22,145 bases of DNA from a virus: positions 1 through 22,145 of the IMG/VR virus record IMGVR_UViG_3300032287_000061; one strand, 5' to 3'. The notes under the pieces are model-generated. The model ran no database searches. It was not told where the DNA came from and saw nothing but the letters and a program-made list of their open reading frames with translations. This document shows, in pieces, positions 16,111-21,480 of this stretch (within the stretch, counting starts at the first letter, position 1; the number at the start of each line of letters is the position of its first letter). The position numbers and the translations under genes are program-made.

Positions 16111-16428
16111 AACCCGTAATCCCCAGTGAACGTGAATGAATGACTCAAGTGTATTCGATTCGCTTTCACTTCGCCAACTGTAAACTTATTCGCGTGTCAC
16201 TGTTAAGTTATTGGGTTGTTGATACTCACGGCGTCCAAGGCAAAACCCATCTCCGAATTCACCATATCACCGCAAGTACCAACACAACTGAGTACCTCTT
16301 TCCCCGTCTTGCTACCACCGAGTTAACTAGTCCTCATGGCTTCCCGCTTCTGGGTTAGTCCGCTGTTACGTTTTGGCGTCCAGATACTCATGTGTGTTGG
16401 TTCCGCTTGCGCGGAAACCGACTCGGTT
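16111..16428 (-). other. Gap between early region and virion module
   Basis: 318 bases without a convincing gene. The right end holds two adjacent hairpins, listed separately. One copy of the octamer AAAGCGAA (minus strand) lies at 16159 to 16166, about 49 bases before the terS start, followed by TCGAA as in the leader at 17103. I found no convincing sigma-70 promoter, although a promoter for the virion operon would be expected here. Only short ORFs of about 20 codons on the minus strand are present; they lack good ribosome binding sites and I do not call them. Confidence 0.6.
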
Positions 16429-16429
16429 T
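16399..16429 (-). other. Two tandem hairpins after the early operon
   Basis: On the minus strand AAACCG, AGT, CGGTTT forms a first hairpin overlapping the stop of the 55-residue gene. It is followed by GGTTTCCGC, loop GCAA, GCGGAACC, a second hairpin with a GNRA-type loop and one bulged T. They share the GGTTT segment, so the two folds compete. No U tract follows, so this is not a standard terminator; a processing, protective or switch element is possible. Confidence 0.5.
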
Positions 16430-16596
16430 TATTTCGCTTTTGATTCGCTACACAGCTTTCCAACGTATGCGCTGGTGCTTTGTTTTGCGCAGTCCTCTTC
16501 GTCCAATGTGAAGTCAGGAACCCACATGACAAATACCAGAAACGCAATGAACATTATACTGATTGCGACCTTCTCCAGCAAGGTTTCTTCTCTCAT
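16429..16596 (-). CDS. Small single-pass membrane protein, 55 aa
   Basis: The N-terminus is charged (MREETLLEK), followed by one hydrophobic segment (VAISIMFIAFLVFVMWV, about residues 10 to 26), then an acidic stretch with two Cys (C36, C49) and a basic end. One transmembrane helix is expected. The start overlaps the previous stop as ATGA, and GGAGGTG, a near-perfect Shine-Dalgarno sequence, lies 4 bases before it. It is the last gene of the early run. Function unknown; small phage membrane proteins can be holin-related or superinfection-exclusion factors, but nothing here decides that. Confidence 0.75.
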   Translation of the reverse strand: MREETLLEKVAISIMFIAFLVFVMWVPDFTLDEEDCAKQSTSAYVGKLCSESKAK

Positions 16597-16856
16597 TTCA
16601 CCTCCTCCACAGTCACACGGTACTTGCGACCGTTACGGTCTTCCACGTCGATAGTCTTCTTGGTGCTGGCGAATGCGCCAGTCTCTGTCAGGTCGTACTG
16701 TGGGCGGCTCACGCTAGACAACAAGCGCTCGGTGTCGTTCGCCTTCAGGTTGCCCACGATGGTGTGAGCGATGTAGTCGCAATAGGCTACATAAGACTTG
16801 GGGATGTTGTCAAAGAATTGTTTGACGATGGTGTCCATAGTGTCGAAGTGTGTCAT
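16593..16856 (-). CDS. Hypothetical early protein, 87 aa
   Basis: MTHFDTMDTIVKQFFDNIPK, then SYVAYCDYIAHTIVGNLKAN and a basic beta-like end (TIDVEDRNGRKYRVTVEEVK). I do not recognise it. It is a small soluble protein with two helices then a two-strand end. The start at 16856 was chosen over an in-frame ATG ten codons upstream because the extension overlaps the preceding gene; ACTAAGGAAAAAACC precedes the chosen ATG and contains AAGGA. The stop overlaps the membrane protein start. Confidence 0.75.
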   Translation of the reverse strand: MTHFDTMDTIVKQFFDNIPKSYVAYCDYIAHTIVGNLKANDTERLLSSVSRPQYDLTETGAFASTKKTIDVEDRNGRKYRVTVEEVK

Positions 16857-16866
16857 GGTTTTTTCC

Positions 16867-17103
16867 TTAGTTAAAGTATTCTGCAATTTCGGATTCGATA
16901 CGGCTTGAGTCTTTGCTGGTCAGCTTGCGCTCCAGCCACGGTGCTGGGCGACCACGGCGGTCACACACAATCCACTCGCTGTAACCGTAGTAGTCGACGT
17001 CAGAGTCGCACCACTGATTACCGTTACCCTCTTGGTACTCTTCCACGCCAATGATGCAAGGGATGCCTGCAACACGGGATTCAATCTCTGCTATGAATGA
17101 CAT
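16867..17103 (-). CDS. Hypothetical early protein, 78 aa
   Basis: MSFIAEIESRVAGIPCIIGV, then EYQEGNGNQWCDSDVDYYGY and SEWIVCDRRGRPAPWLERKL, with a helical end. The DSDxDYYGY and PWLE motifs resemble small phage hypotheticals I have seen; no function is known. The ORF is open to 17319, but the extension lies inside the 95-residue gene in another frame. I chose 17103 because AAAGGA lies 8 bases before it. The leader contains the octamer AAAGCGAA and a GAAA-loop hairpin. Confidence 0.8.
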   Translation of the reverse strand: MSFIAEIESRVAGIPCIIGVEEYQEGNGNQWCDSDVDYYGYSEWIVCDRRGRPAPWLERKLTSKDSSRIESEIAEYFN

Positions 17104-17145
17104 CTTATTTCCTTTCGATTTCGATTCGCTTTTGATTTGGTTATC

Positions 17146-17161
17146 GGGGGCTTTCGCCCCC
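17146..17161 (-). other. Hairpin with GAAA tetraloop
   Basis: GGGGGC, loop GAAA, GCCCCC on the minus strand, 6 bases after the stop of the 95-residue gene, followed by GATAACC and an AAAGCGAA leader. The 6-bp all G/C stem closed by a GNRA loop is very stable. There is no U tract, so a role in RNA processing or stability is more likely than termination. Confidence 0.6.
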
Positions 17162-17167
17162 TTCGCT

Positions 17168-17455
17168 TTAGTAGGTGAAGAAACCTGAGATTGCGCCAAG
17201 GTAACCACCATTTGCAGTAGAGCGGCGGAACATCTCGGTGTAATCCATCGCGCCCACCCAACGTCCCCATGCTGGGATGAAGAACACAACATAGCGAGGT
17301 GCGCGACCTTCGCTGTCAAAATACTTGCCAGCGGCTTCAGCGGCTTTGGCAGTTGCTTTCTCTGCGGCTTCTTGAGTCGCGTAGTTCTTGCAAGGTTGCT
17401 TGTTGGTAGAACGGTACTCTTCGATGCGTGCTGTCAGTGTTTCGATAATGTTCAT
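17168..17455 (-). CDS. Hypothetical early protein, 95 aa
   Basis: A helical Ala/Lys-rich N-terminal half (about residues 22 to 45) precedes a conserved-looking aromatic part (RYVVFFIPAWGRWVGAMDYT, then GGYLGAISGFFTY). I know similar small proteins from phages but no function. The strongly aromatic C-terminus ends in Tyr. The ATG is preceded by the leader AACGAAAGCGAACC with no Shine-Dalgarno sequence, and about 50 bases further upstream by a sigma-70-like promoter, so it is probably the first gene of its transcript. Confidence 0.8.
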   Translation of the reverse strand: MNIIETLTARIEEYRSTNKQPCKNYATQEAAEKATAKAAEAAGKYFDSEGRAPRYVVFFIPAWGRWVGAMDYTEMFRRSTANGGYLGAISGFFTY

Positions 17456-17476
17456 GGTTCGCTTTCGTTTGGTTAC

Positions 17477-17498
17477 CCGACTGCATTATTGCTGTCAG
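17477..17498 (-). promoter_or_regulatory. Leader hairpin of the 95-residue gene
   Basis: Minus strand CTGAC, A, GCA, loop ATAA, TGC, A, GTCGG: a 5-bp and a 3-bp helix separated by an A-A mismatch, with one G-U pair. It lies between the promoter and the octamer AAAGCGAA. The hairpin at 21418 has the same plan with different bases. Confidence 0.6.
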
Positions 17499-17505
17499 TG
17501 GTGTA

Positions 17506-17536
17506 ATTCTAGCATAAACAAAGTAGGGGTTGGCAA
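17506..17536 (-). promoter_or_regulatory. Sigma-70-like extended -10 promoter (module A)
   Basis: Minus strand TTGCCA at 17536 to 17531, a 19-base spacer ending in TGC, then TAGAAT at 17511 to 17506. TGC before TAGAAT is an extended -10 element, which offsets the long spacer. It sits about 50 bases before the start of the 95-residue gene and is nearly identical to module B in TTTGTTTATGCTA. The -35 lies within the palindrome GGGGTTG-N-CAACCCC (17526 to 17540), a possible operator. A TAGG...CCTA element lies at 17560 to 17573. Confidence 0.6.
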
Positions 17537-17565
17537 CCCCCTTTTGAAAATATTTTTATTAGGAC

Positions 17566-18381
17566 TTACCCTAGTGCCGCCTCCAACACTTTAGGGCGCT
17601 GGATAACGGTCTGCTTGATGCCGTTATAGACGGTGTGTTCTTTGATGCTGGCTTTGATGGTGGTGGTGTCGCCCTTGCCACCGATGTCAGAGCGACCTTT
17701 GTAGGTGATGGCGTTGCCCTGCTCGTCACGGGCGATGGTGATGTAGTTGTCACCGTAGAACTCGGACTTCAGCACCACGATACGCTCGACGGTGATGGTT
17801 AGGGTGACCTTGTCGCCCACGTTGCCAATGTGCTGGCTGTTGGCGCGTGCGGCCTCAATGCGGTCAATCACTGCAAAGCAGGACTCAGTCGCCTCGACTT
17901 GGCGGGCAGACAGGTTGCCCCAGTGGCTCAGGTTGCTCACCATATCGCGCAGGAACTCATTGTTGCCCTCGTAGGCCATTAGACGGGCCACTAAGGCGTT
18001 GTTGGCATCACGCCATGCCTGAGTAGCCTCTTGGCGCTCTACGGCCCTTTGGGCGCGTTCTGCGGCGAGTTGTGCCTTGCGGGACTCGCGGCGCTTTTGT
18101 GCGCCAGCTTGGCGGCGTGCACGGGCGTTATCAGCGCGAACCTTCTCGAAGCCCTCAATACCCCAGCCAGTCTTGGCAACGCAATCGCAACCCACTTTGA
18201 ACTGGCGTGCGCCAGCAATGGAACCCTTAATCCAAAACTCCCAGCGAATGCCTGTGCCGCAGTAATCGCATACACCGCCAGCCTTGGTCGTGCCGTCGCC
18301 GTTCTCCCAGACGTTTTCGGTAACGTGAGTGCAAGAGAAGGGAGCCTTGCCAAGGTTTGCTTTTTCAAATGGGTGTGTCAT
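17566..18381 (-). CDS. Zinc-finger protein with possible OB fold, 271 aa
   Basis: Residues about 14 to 70 form a zinc-ribbon-like domain with C38 and C41 (VCDYCG) and C65 and C67 (VGCDCV), with an aromatic RWEFWIKGS between. Residues about 80 to 125 are a very basic, Ala/Arg-rich coiled-coil stretch. About 125 to 190 is helical. About 195 to 265 is beta-rich (GDKVTLTITVERIVVLKSEF, then NYITIARDEQGNAITYKG) and could be an OB-like nucleic-acid-binding fold. I have seen this architecture in phage hypotheticals, but no function is known; RNA or DNA binding is inferred. The start at 18381 follows the leader GAAAGCGAAACACC and a strong promoter. It is probably the only gene on that transcript before module A. 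Confidence 0.8.
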   Translation of the reverse strand: MTHPFEKANLGKAPFSCTHVTENVWENGDGTTKAGGVCDYCGTGIRWEFWIKGSIAGARQFKVGCDCVAKTGWGIEGFEKVRADNARARRQAGAQKRRESRKAQLAAERAQRAVERQEATQAWRDANNALVARLMAYEGNNEFLRDMVSNLSHWGNLSARQVEATESCFAVIDRIEAARANSQHIGNVGDKVTLTITVERIVVLKSEFYGDNYITIARDEQGNAITYKGRSDIGGKGDTTTIKASIKEHTVYNGIKQTVIQRPKVLEAALG

Positions 18382-18406
18382 GGTGTTTCGCTTTCTTTTC
18401 GCTGTC

Positions 18407-18419
18407 CTGCACATCGCAG
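18407..18419 (-). promoter_or_regulatory. Leader hairpin of the 271-residue gene
   Basis: Minus strand CTGC, loop GATGT, GCAG: a short hairpin in the same place relative to the promoter and octamer as those at 17477 and 21418, but with a shorter stem. Confidence 0.4.
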
Positions 18420-18426
18420 TGGTTTA

Positions 18427-18457
18427 ATTGTAGCATAAACAAATTAAACACCGTCAA
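18427..18457 (-). promoter_or_regulatory. Sigma-70-like extended -10 promoter (module B)
   Basis: Minus strand TTGACG at 18457 to 18452, a 19-base A/T-rich spacer ending in TGC, then TACAAT at 18432 to 18427. Five of six bases match the consensus in each box, plus the extended -10 TGC. It lies about 46 bases before the 271-residue gene and shares TTTGTTTATGCTA and the following AATTAAACCACTG-like sequence with module A. A TAGG...CCTA element lies at 18468 to 18482. Confidence 0.7.
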
Positions 18458-18546
18458 GAACTTTTTGTAGGTGCTTTCCCTAATGCTTTCCGAGCGGCTA
18501 TTTCACGCTGGAGGATATGCCAGAAGGGGGACTTGATTGGGTTCAG
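18454..18546 (-). CDS. Possible short ORF with CTG start, 30 aa
   Basis: After the glycosyltransferase stop, one minus-strand frame stays open for 30 codons and reads like protein (NPIKSPFWHILQREIAARKA, ending GKAPTKSS). No ATG, GTG or TTG precedes it in frame; a CTG overlapping the previous stop is preceded by GGAG. It could be a small coupled gene, the tail of a frame-shifted longer product, or chance. Part of it overlaps the conserved promoter module, which argues against a purely coding origin. Confidence 0.2.
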   Translation of the reverse strand: MNPIKSPFWHILQREIAARKALGKAPTKSS

Positions 18547-19409
18547 ACCTTCTCCACCAGCGCCATGCCGTAGTTGTTGATGCCCTTTGGAATGACCACG
18601 CCAGCCTTGCGCACCAAGGCGTTGTGCTTAAACACGGTGTAGTCAACGTGGTGATGCCACCGACCGAACCGCCAGACCACCTCAGCCACGTCAGGGTGCA
18701 GGCGCTCTAGCATCTGCGACTTAGGCAAGGTTCCCTCCTTGGCGTAGAACTCTTCAGTGTTGCCACCTGCCATCGTCTGGGTGGTGGCCTTCTCTTGCAG
18801 GAATGCGTTGAACTGCACGGTGCATAGGCCAGCCTTGAGCGCCCGCAGGGACAGGTCGGTGTCCTCGTTGTAGCGCCCGCGCCAGCGCATGGGCAGGTCG
18901 TTCTTGATAAGCAGGCAAGAGTAGATGCGGGTGTTCATCACGAAGGCAGGCAGAGGCTCCTTGGCCTTAGCAAAGAAGTCGTAGTTGAAGCCAGCAATGG
19001 CGACGTTCTCGTAGCGGTCAACGAAGTCCTCTGCGGCCCTGAATATCGTGCCAGAGGTGACCTTGACCATGAGGTTGCGGTTGAGCCTGTTGAAGGAGGC
19101 GATGTTGTCGTCCATGACCCAGTGGCGCTCGGCCTCAAGGGTGAGGCTGTGGAGCCAGCAGAAGTTCCGAGCCGCCCCGGGGCCTTTTCCACGCGCCTCG
19201 CCCACGTCATCGCAGGTGTCGTAGTCACGCAAGAACTCAGGCGGCAACACCAGCACCTTCGCTGGGTCAATCACACTAGCGTACTCGTCTCGCTCGTGAG
19301 CCTCCACAACGATGTAGTAGGGGACATTGATGCGGTCAAGCGCCTTGCTTGTCAGGCGCGTCTTCCACCGCCCTTTGGAAACAATGTAGACAGGGTACTT
19401 AGGGTTCAT
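18543..19409 (-). CDS. TAGT-type glycosyltransferase, 288 aa
   Basis: Resembles the TET-associated glycosyltransferases (GT-A fold) of phages, which add sugars to modified bases in phage DNA. Visible motifs: PKYPVYIVSKGRWKTRLTSK at the N-terminus, IPYYIVVEAHE-type strand 2 (residues 29 to 39), the DDN metal-binding motif in HWVMDDNIASFNR (97 to 109), and the catalytic NEDTDLSLRALKAG (181 to 194). QTMAGGNTEEFY (211 to 222) is also typical. The length fits. The start is ATG 19409, preceded by GAGG at 8 bases; a TTG one codon earlier is less likely. It overlaps the 80-residue gene by 11 bases. No TET/JBP dioxygenase or methylase is in this window, so the substrate is unknown. Confidence 0.8.
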   Translation of the reverse strand: MNPKYPVYIVSKGRWKTRLTSKALDRINVPYYIVVEAHERDEYASVIDPAKVLVLPPEFLRDYDTCDDVGEARGKGPGAARNFCWLHSLTLEAERHWVMDDNIASFNRLNRNLMVKVTSGTIFRAAEDFVDRYENVAIAGFNYDFFAKAKEPLPAFVMNTRIYSCLLIKNDLPMRWRGRYNEDTDLSLRALKAGLCTVQFNAFLQEKATTQTMAGGNTEEFYAKEGTLPKSQMLERLHPDVAEVVWRFGRWHHHVDYTVFKHNALVRKAGVVIPKGINNYGMALVEKV

Positions 19410-19641
19410 CAACGTACCTCAAATGCGATGCCCTGCGGAACTCAGCAAACGGGAACCACAGCGCCTTTTGCCTTGGCGTGATGACCTGCTCGACCAGCTT
19501 GGCAAACTCCTGCACATCCTCTTCACTTCTGAACCGAAGGTTGAGGACGCGAAAGGGCGTAAGGTCTTCCTGAAAGAACTCAGGCATACCCTGCCACTCC
19601 TTTCGCCAATCGAACTCCTCATAACCAAACAGGTCTGTCAT
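19399..19641 (-). CDS. Small conserved protein paired with glycosyltransferase, 80 aa
   Basis: MTDLFGYEEFDWRKEWQGMP, then EFFQEDLTPFRVLNLRFRSE and a C-terminus with KALWFPFAEFRRASHLRYVD. The W-x-GMPEF-x-QE and WFP motifs belong to a family I have seen in phages near base-modification genes. It has an alpha/beta look and no catalytic motif I can name. It overlaps the glycosyltransferase by 11 bases and the upstream gene by 4 (ATGA), so the stoichiometry is probably coupled. A partner role in DNA modification is inferred from position only. Confidence 0.75.
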   Translation of the reverse strand: MTDLFGYEEFDWRKEWQGMPEFFQEDLTPFRVLNLRFRSEEDVQEFAKLVEQVITPRQKALWFPFAEFRRASHLRYVDEP

Positions 19642-19952
19642 TCAGGCTTGCCTTCCATCTTGAGGTGGGCCAGCAACTCCTTCACCGCAAACACGTCATG
19701 CGGGTACAAGTCGATGTATTGCTCAATCTCATTCAGGACGTAGCCATAGCCCGCGTCAAAGCCCTTGATGTAGTCAGACATCACCGCCTCGCTTGGAGGG
19801 CGCTTACAGCCCTTGTGGGCCTCCAAAAAGGTGTCGAACGTACCCAAGATAGCGTCGATGGGCGCAGGCATCTTGACGGCCTGCGTAAAGCCACAATGCT
19901 GGCATTCCATGCGCTGAGTGGTGCTGTTGTGAATGATGTGGTCGGTGTTCAT
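19638..19952 (-). CDS. Hypothetical protein with CxxC motif, 104 aa
   Basis: The N-terminus carries MECQHCGFTQAVKMP (C17, C20), one half of a zinc-finger-like motif; possible further ligands are H45 and C49 in EAHKGC. The remainder is helical (SDYIKGFDAGYGYVLNEIEQ, HDVFAVKELLAHLKMEGKPE). Zinc binding is plausible from C17, C20, H45 and C49. Function unknown. Both ends overlap neighbours by 4 bases (ATGA), which fixes the start and places it in a polycistronic message. Confidence 0.8.
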   Translation of the reverse strand: MNTDHIIHNSTTQRMECQHCGFTQAVKMPAPIDAILGTFDTFLEAHKGCKRPPSEAVMSDYIKGFDAGYGYVLNEIEQYIDLYPHDVFAVKELLAHLKMEGKPE

Positions 19953-20134
19953 GCTGTTTCCCTTGCTTCTTTGCGACCACGCTCTACAAAGTAGCGTGCG
20001 TCTGATTGCTCGTCAATGTGTTCATCCTGAAGCATCTTGCGGATGCCCTCTGCTACGGCCCGCGCCTTGTCGGCGCTGTTGGCCTTCTCGTAACGATAGC
20101 CTGCGTTGATGTACTCTGCTTGTGCGTGCTTCAT
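19949..20134 (-). CDS. Small helical phage protein, 61 aa
   Basis: MKHAQAEYINAGYRYEKANS, then ADKARAVAEGIRKMLQDEHI and a charged end with DARYFVERGRKEARETA. Mostly helical, no Cys, no membrane segment. The AEY-x-x-AGYRYE and AR-x-FxxRGRKEA pattern is one I have seen among small phage genes. Function unknown. Four-base ATGA overlaps with both neighbours support the boundaries. Confidence 0.75.
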   Translation of the reverse strand: MKHAQAEYINAGYRYEKANSADKARAVAEGIRKMLQDEHIDEQSDARYFVERGRKEARETA

Positions 20135-20541
20135 GCGGCCTCCTCAACCTGTGGTAAACGCAATTCCCAGCATCGACCGTACCCAACTATTTTGCGTGAG
20201 GCCACATTGCGAATATCGTCAATGAGCGTCTTTGCGCCAGAACTTTCCCAACCGTCGTACTCGCAAGCCTGATAAGCAAAACAATCGCACCCAGAAATAA
20301 TGTCGATGGCCTCAATATGCGACACCGATACGGTCTTAGGCAAGAAGTCCTCTGGCTTGTCACCGTAGCGGGCGTGCATACTGGAGTTGTTGGCGTCTCG
20401 CAAGACCGCGCCCACGCGCCAATAGTCTTCGGACTGGGTCAAGTCAAATCGAACATCACCCACCCGCACGATGGGGTTGTGCTTACGCGCCCATGACAGA
20501 AGGATGTTGATGTGGTCATCAGAAACGTGAAATGCTGACAT
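20131..20541 (-). CDS. Conserved phage protein of the SAFxVS type, 136 aa
   Basis: Begins MSAFHVSDDHINILLSWARK. Further motifs are VGAVLRDANNSSMHARYGD (about 49 to 67) and CDCFAYQACEYDGWESSGAK (about 91 to 110, three Cys), then a C-terminal helix IDDIRNVASRKIVGYGRCWE. It matches a widespread phage and mobile-element hypothetical family that starts SAFxVSxxHI and has CDCxxYQxCExxxWE. Function unknown. The start at 20541 lies 2 bases past the upstream stop; the 38-residue in-frame extension lies within the previous gene and is rejected. Confidence 0.85.
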   Translation of the reverse strand: MSAFHVSDDHINILLSWARKHNPIVRVGDVRFDLTQSEDYWRVGAVLRDANNSSMHARYGDKPEDFLPKTVSVSHIEAIDIISGCDCFAYQACEYDGWESSGAKTLIDDIRNVASRKIVGYGRCWELRLPQVEEAA

Positions 20542-20543
20542 GA

Positions 20544-20729
20544 TTAAGCCCCCTGTGGCGCGTTGATGTAACCCTGCTCGATGAGCGAGGCGGCGGTGCG
20601 ACCAAAGAAGCCTTGCAGTTGCCATGCGAGGCCCGTGTCGACCAAGTGTTGCCACGCCTCCAATACTTGCTCTTCGCTCTCGGCCTCAATGAAGCCCTCT
20701 GCTAAACCTGTTGCTGTGTAGTTGTCCAT
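20544..20729 (-). CDS. Small conserved phage protein, 61 aa
   Basis: MDNYTATGLAEGFIEAESEE, then VLEAWQHLVDTGLAWQLQGF and FGRTAASLIEQGYINAPQGA. The pattern EGF, W-x-x-L-x-x-TGLxWxLQG, FGRTAxxLI-x-x-G-x-I is conserved in many phage small proteins; the function is unknown. Predicted to be helical. Upstream lies a GGGGG/CCCCC hairpin and the leader ATAACCGAAACGAAAGCGAA, with no ordinary Shine-Dalgarno sequence. Confidence 0.8.
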   Translation of the reverse strand: MDNYTATGLAEGFIEAESEEQVLEAWQHLVDTGLAWQLQGFFGRTAASLIEQGYINAPQGA

Positions 20730-20754
20730 GATGATTCGCTTTCGTTTCGGTTAT

Positions 20755-20768
20755 GGGGGCAAGCCCCC
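20755..20768 (-). other. GGGGG-CTTG-CCCCC hairpin
   Basis: A perfect 5-bp G/C stem with a CUUG loop on the minus strand, 6 bases after the stop of the 104-residue gene and 25 bases before the next start. It is followed by ATAACC, exactly as the hairpin at 17146 is followed by GATAACC. No U tract. Confidence 0.55.
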
Positions 20769-20774
20769 GTTTAG

Positions 20775-21089
20775 TTAATCTGCGCGTGAACCCATGTAAC
20801 ACTGGATGCCATGCTTGTTCATCACCTCAGAGAACGCCTGAGCGCCAGCTTCTTTGATGTCCATCGACTGGGTGTGGTTGCCTGCTGGGTTCCAAATAGA
20901 CCAGCCCTTTTTCCAATGCTTAGAGCCAACGCCATTCTTTTTGCACCAAGTCACAAACGGTGTGCGTGCGCTTGGGAAGTCAACCCAAGCAAAACCGCAA
21001 TACATTGGTTCGCCGTACTTGGCTTGATATTCAGCTTCAGCCGCCTTAGCGGCGGTCATTGCTTCTTCGTAGATTGATGTGAAGTTCAT
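20775..21089 (-). CDS. Conserved phage hypothetical, 104 aa
   Basis: An N-terminal helix (MNFTSIYEEAMTAAKAAEAE) is followed by MYCGFAWVDFPSARTPFVTW, KKNGVGSKHWKKGWSIWNP, TQSMDIKEAGAQAFSEVMNK and a final MGSRAD. The YCGFAWV motif, the K-x-W-x-x-GW-x-IW-x-P segment and the SRAD end are shared by a phage hypothetical family of unknown function. The start is supported by AGGGGG about 6 bases upstream. Thirteen bases separate it from the preceding gene, so it is in the transcript of module C. Confidence 0.8.
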   Translation of the reverse strand: MNFTSIYEEAMTAAKAAEAEYQAKYGEPMYCGFAWVDFPSARTPFVTWCKKNGVGSKHWKKGWSIWNPAGNHTQSMDIKEAGAQAFSEVMNKHGIQCYMGSRAD

Positions 21090-21102
21090 GTCCGCCCCCT
21101 GA

Positions 21103-21396
21103 TTAACGTGAAGTTACTTTGACGCTGAACACAGCGGTGGTTTTTGTGTGACGAGCAATTTGCTCGGCAGTTGCACCCAACTCAGCCAACAAGGCTTTGT
21201 TGTCAACAACAGAGCGATTGCTCTCAATGTATGTTGCTTTGAAGAGGTTGCCCTCAACAACTTTGTCGCCACCAGCAGAGGCGGAATCTTTGATGCCGTC
21301 TTTGATAGAGTCGGCTTGCTTAGTTAACTCAGCAATCTGAGCCAAGAGGTTACCCAGTAAGTCGACTTGGGTGAGTTGGATGTCGTTTGTTTTCAT
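21103..21396 (-). CDS. Hypothetical early protein, 97 aa
   Basis: MKTNDIQLTQVDLLGNLLAQ, then IAELTKQADSIKDGIKDSAS form a helical N-terminal half. A beta-like core (KVVEGNLFKATYIESNRSVV) and a helical AELGATAEQIARHTK with a beta end (TAVFSVKVTSR) follow. This layout is seen in small phage proteins of unknown role. The start at 21396 follows the leader AACGAAAGCGAACC, identical in its last 15 bases to that of the 95-residue gene. A 12-residue in-frame extension would run through the leader and is rejected. First gene after promoter module C. Confidence 0.8.
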   Translation of the reverse strand: MKTNDIQLTQVDLLGNLLAQIAELTKQADSIKDGIKDSASAGGDKVVEGNLFKATYIESNRSVVDNKALLAELGATAEQIARHTKTTAVFSVKVTSR

Positions 21397-21417
21397 GGTT
21401 CGCTTTCGTTTAGTTGC

Positions 21418-21443
21418 CTGACTCAGCACCATTGCTTTGTCAG
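21418..21443 (-). promoter_or_regulatory. Leader hairpin of the 97-residue gene
   Basis: Minus strand CTGAC, AA, AGCA, loop ATGG, TGCT, GA, GTCAG: two helices of 5 and 4 bp around a 2-by-2 internal loop, placed between the putative promoter and AAAGCGAA. Same plan as the hairpin at 17477. Confidence 0.6.
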
Positions 21444-21445
21444 TG

Positions 21446-21480
21446 CCTCTAGTTTAAGCCCAAATTAAACGCCAACACAA
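21446..21480 (-). promoter_or_regulatory. Putative promoter (module C, degenerate)
   Basis: This aligns with modules A and B through GTTTAATTTG and CTAGA, then CACTGAC. The boxes are weaker: TTGTGT with an 18-base spacer to TAAACT, or TTGGCG with an 18-base spacer to TAGAGG. A TAAGG...CCTAA element lies at 21501 to 21515. Placement between a nuclease stop and a leader with hairpin and octamer supports a promoter role. Confidence 0.4.

Noticed and set aside
16111-16428. Possible tRNA or known small RNA in the gap
   Set aside because: No cloverleaf, T-loop consensus or known riboswitch pattern could be found by eye.
16323-16547. A 74-codon minus-strand frame in the gap
   Set aside because: It overlaps the better supported membrane protein gene, has no ribosome binding site and crosses the hairpins with an unconvincing translation.
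17104-17319. N-terminal extension of the 78-residue gene
   Set aside because: The extension lies within the 95-residue gene and the hairpin; a good ribosome binding site precedes the start at 17103.
17526-17560. Plus-strand terminator reading of the palindrome followed by CTTTTG
   Set aside because: No plus-strand genes exist to terminate and the U tract is interrupted; I treat it as a possible operator instead.
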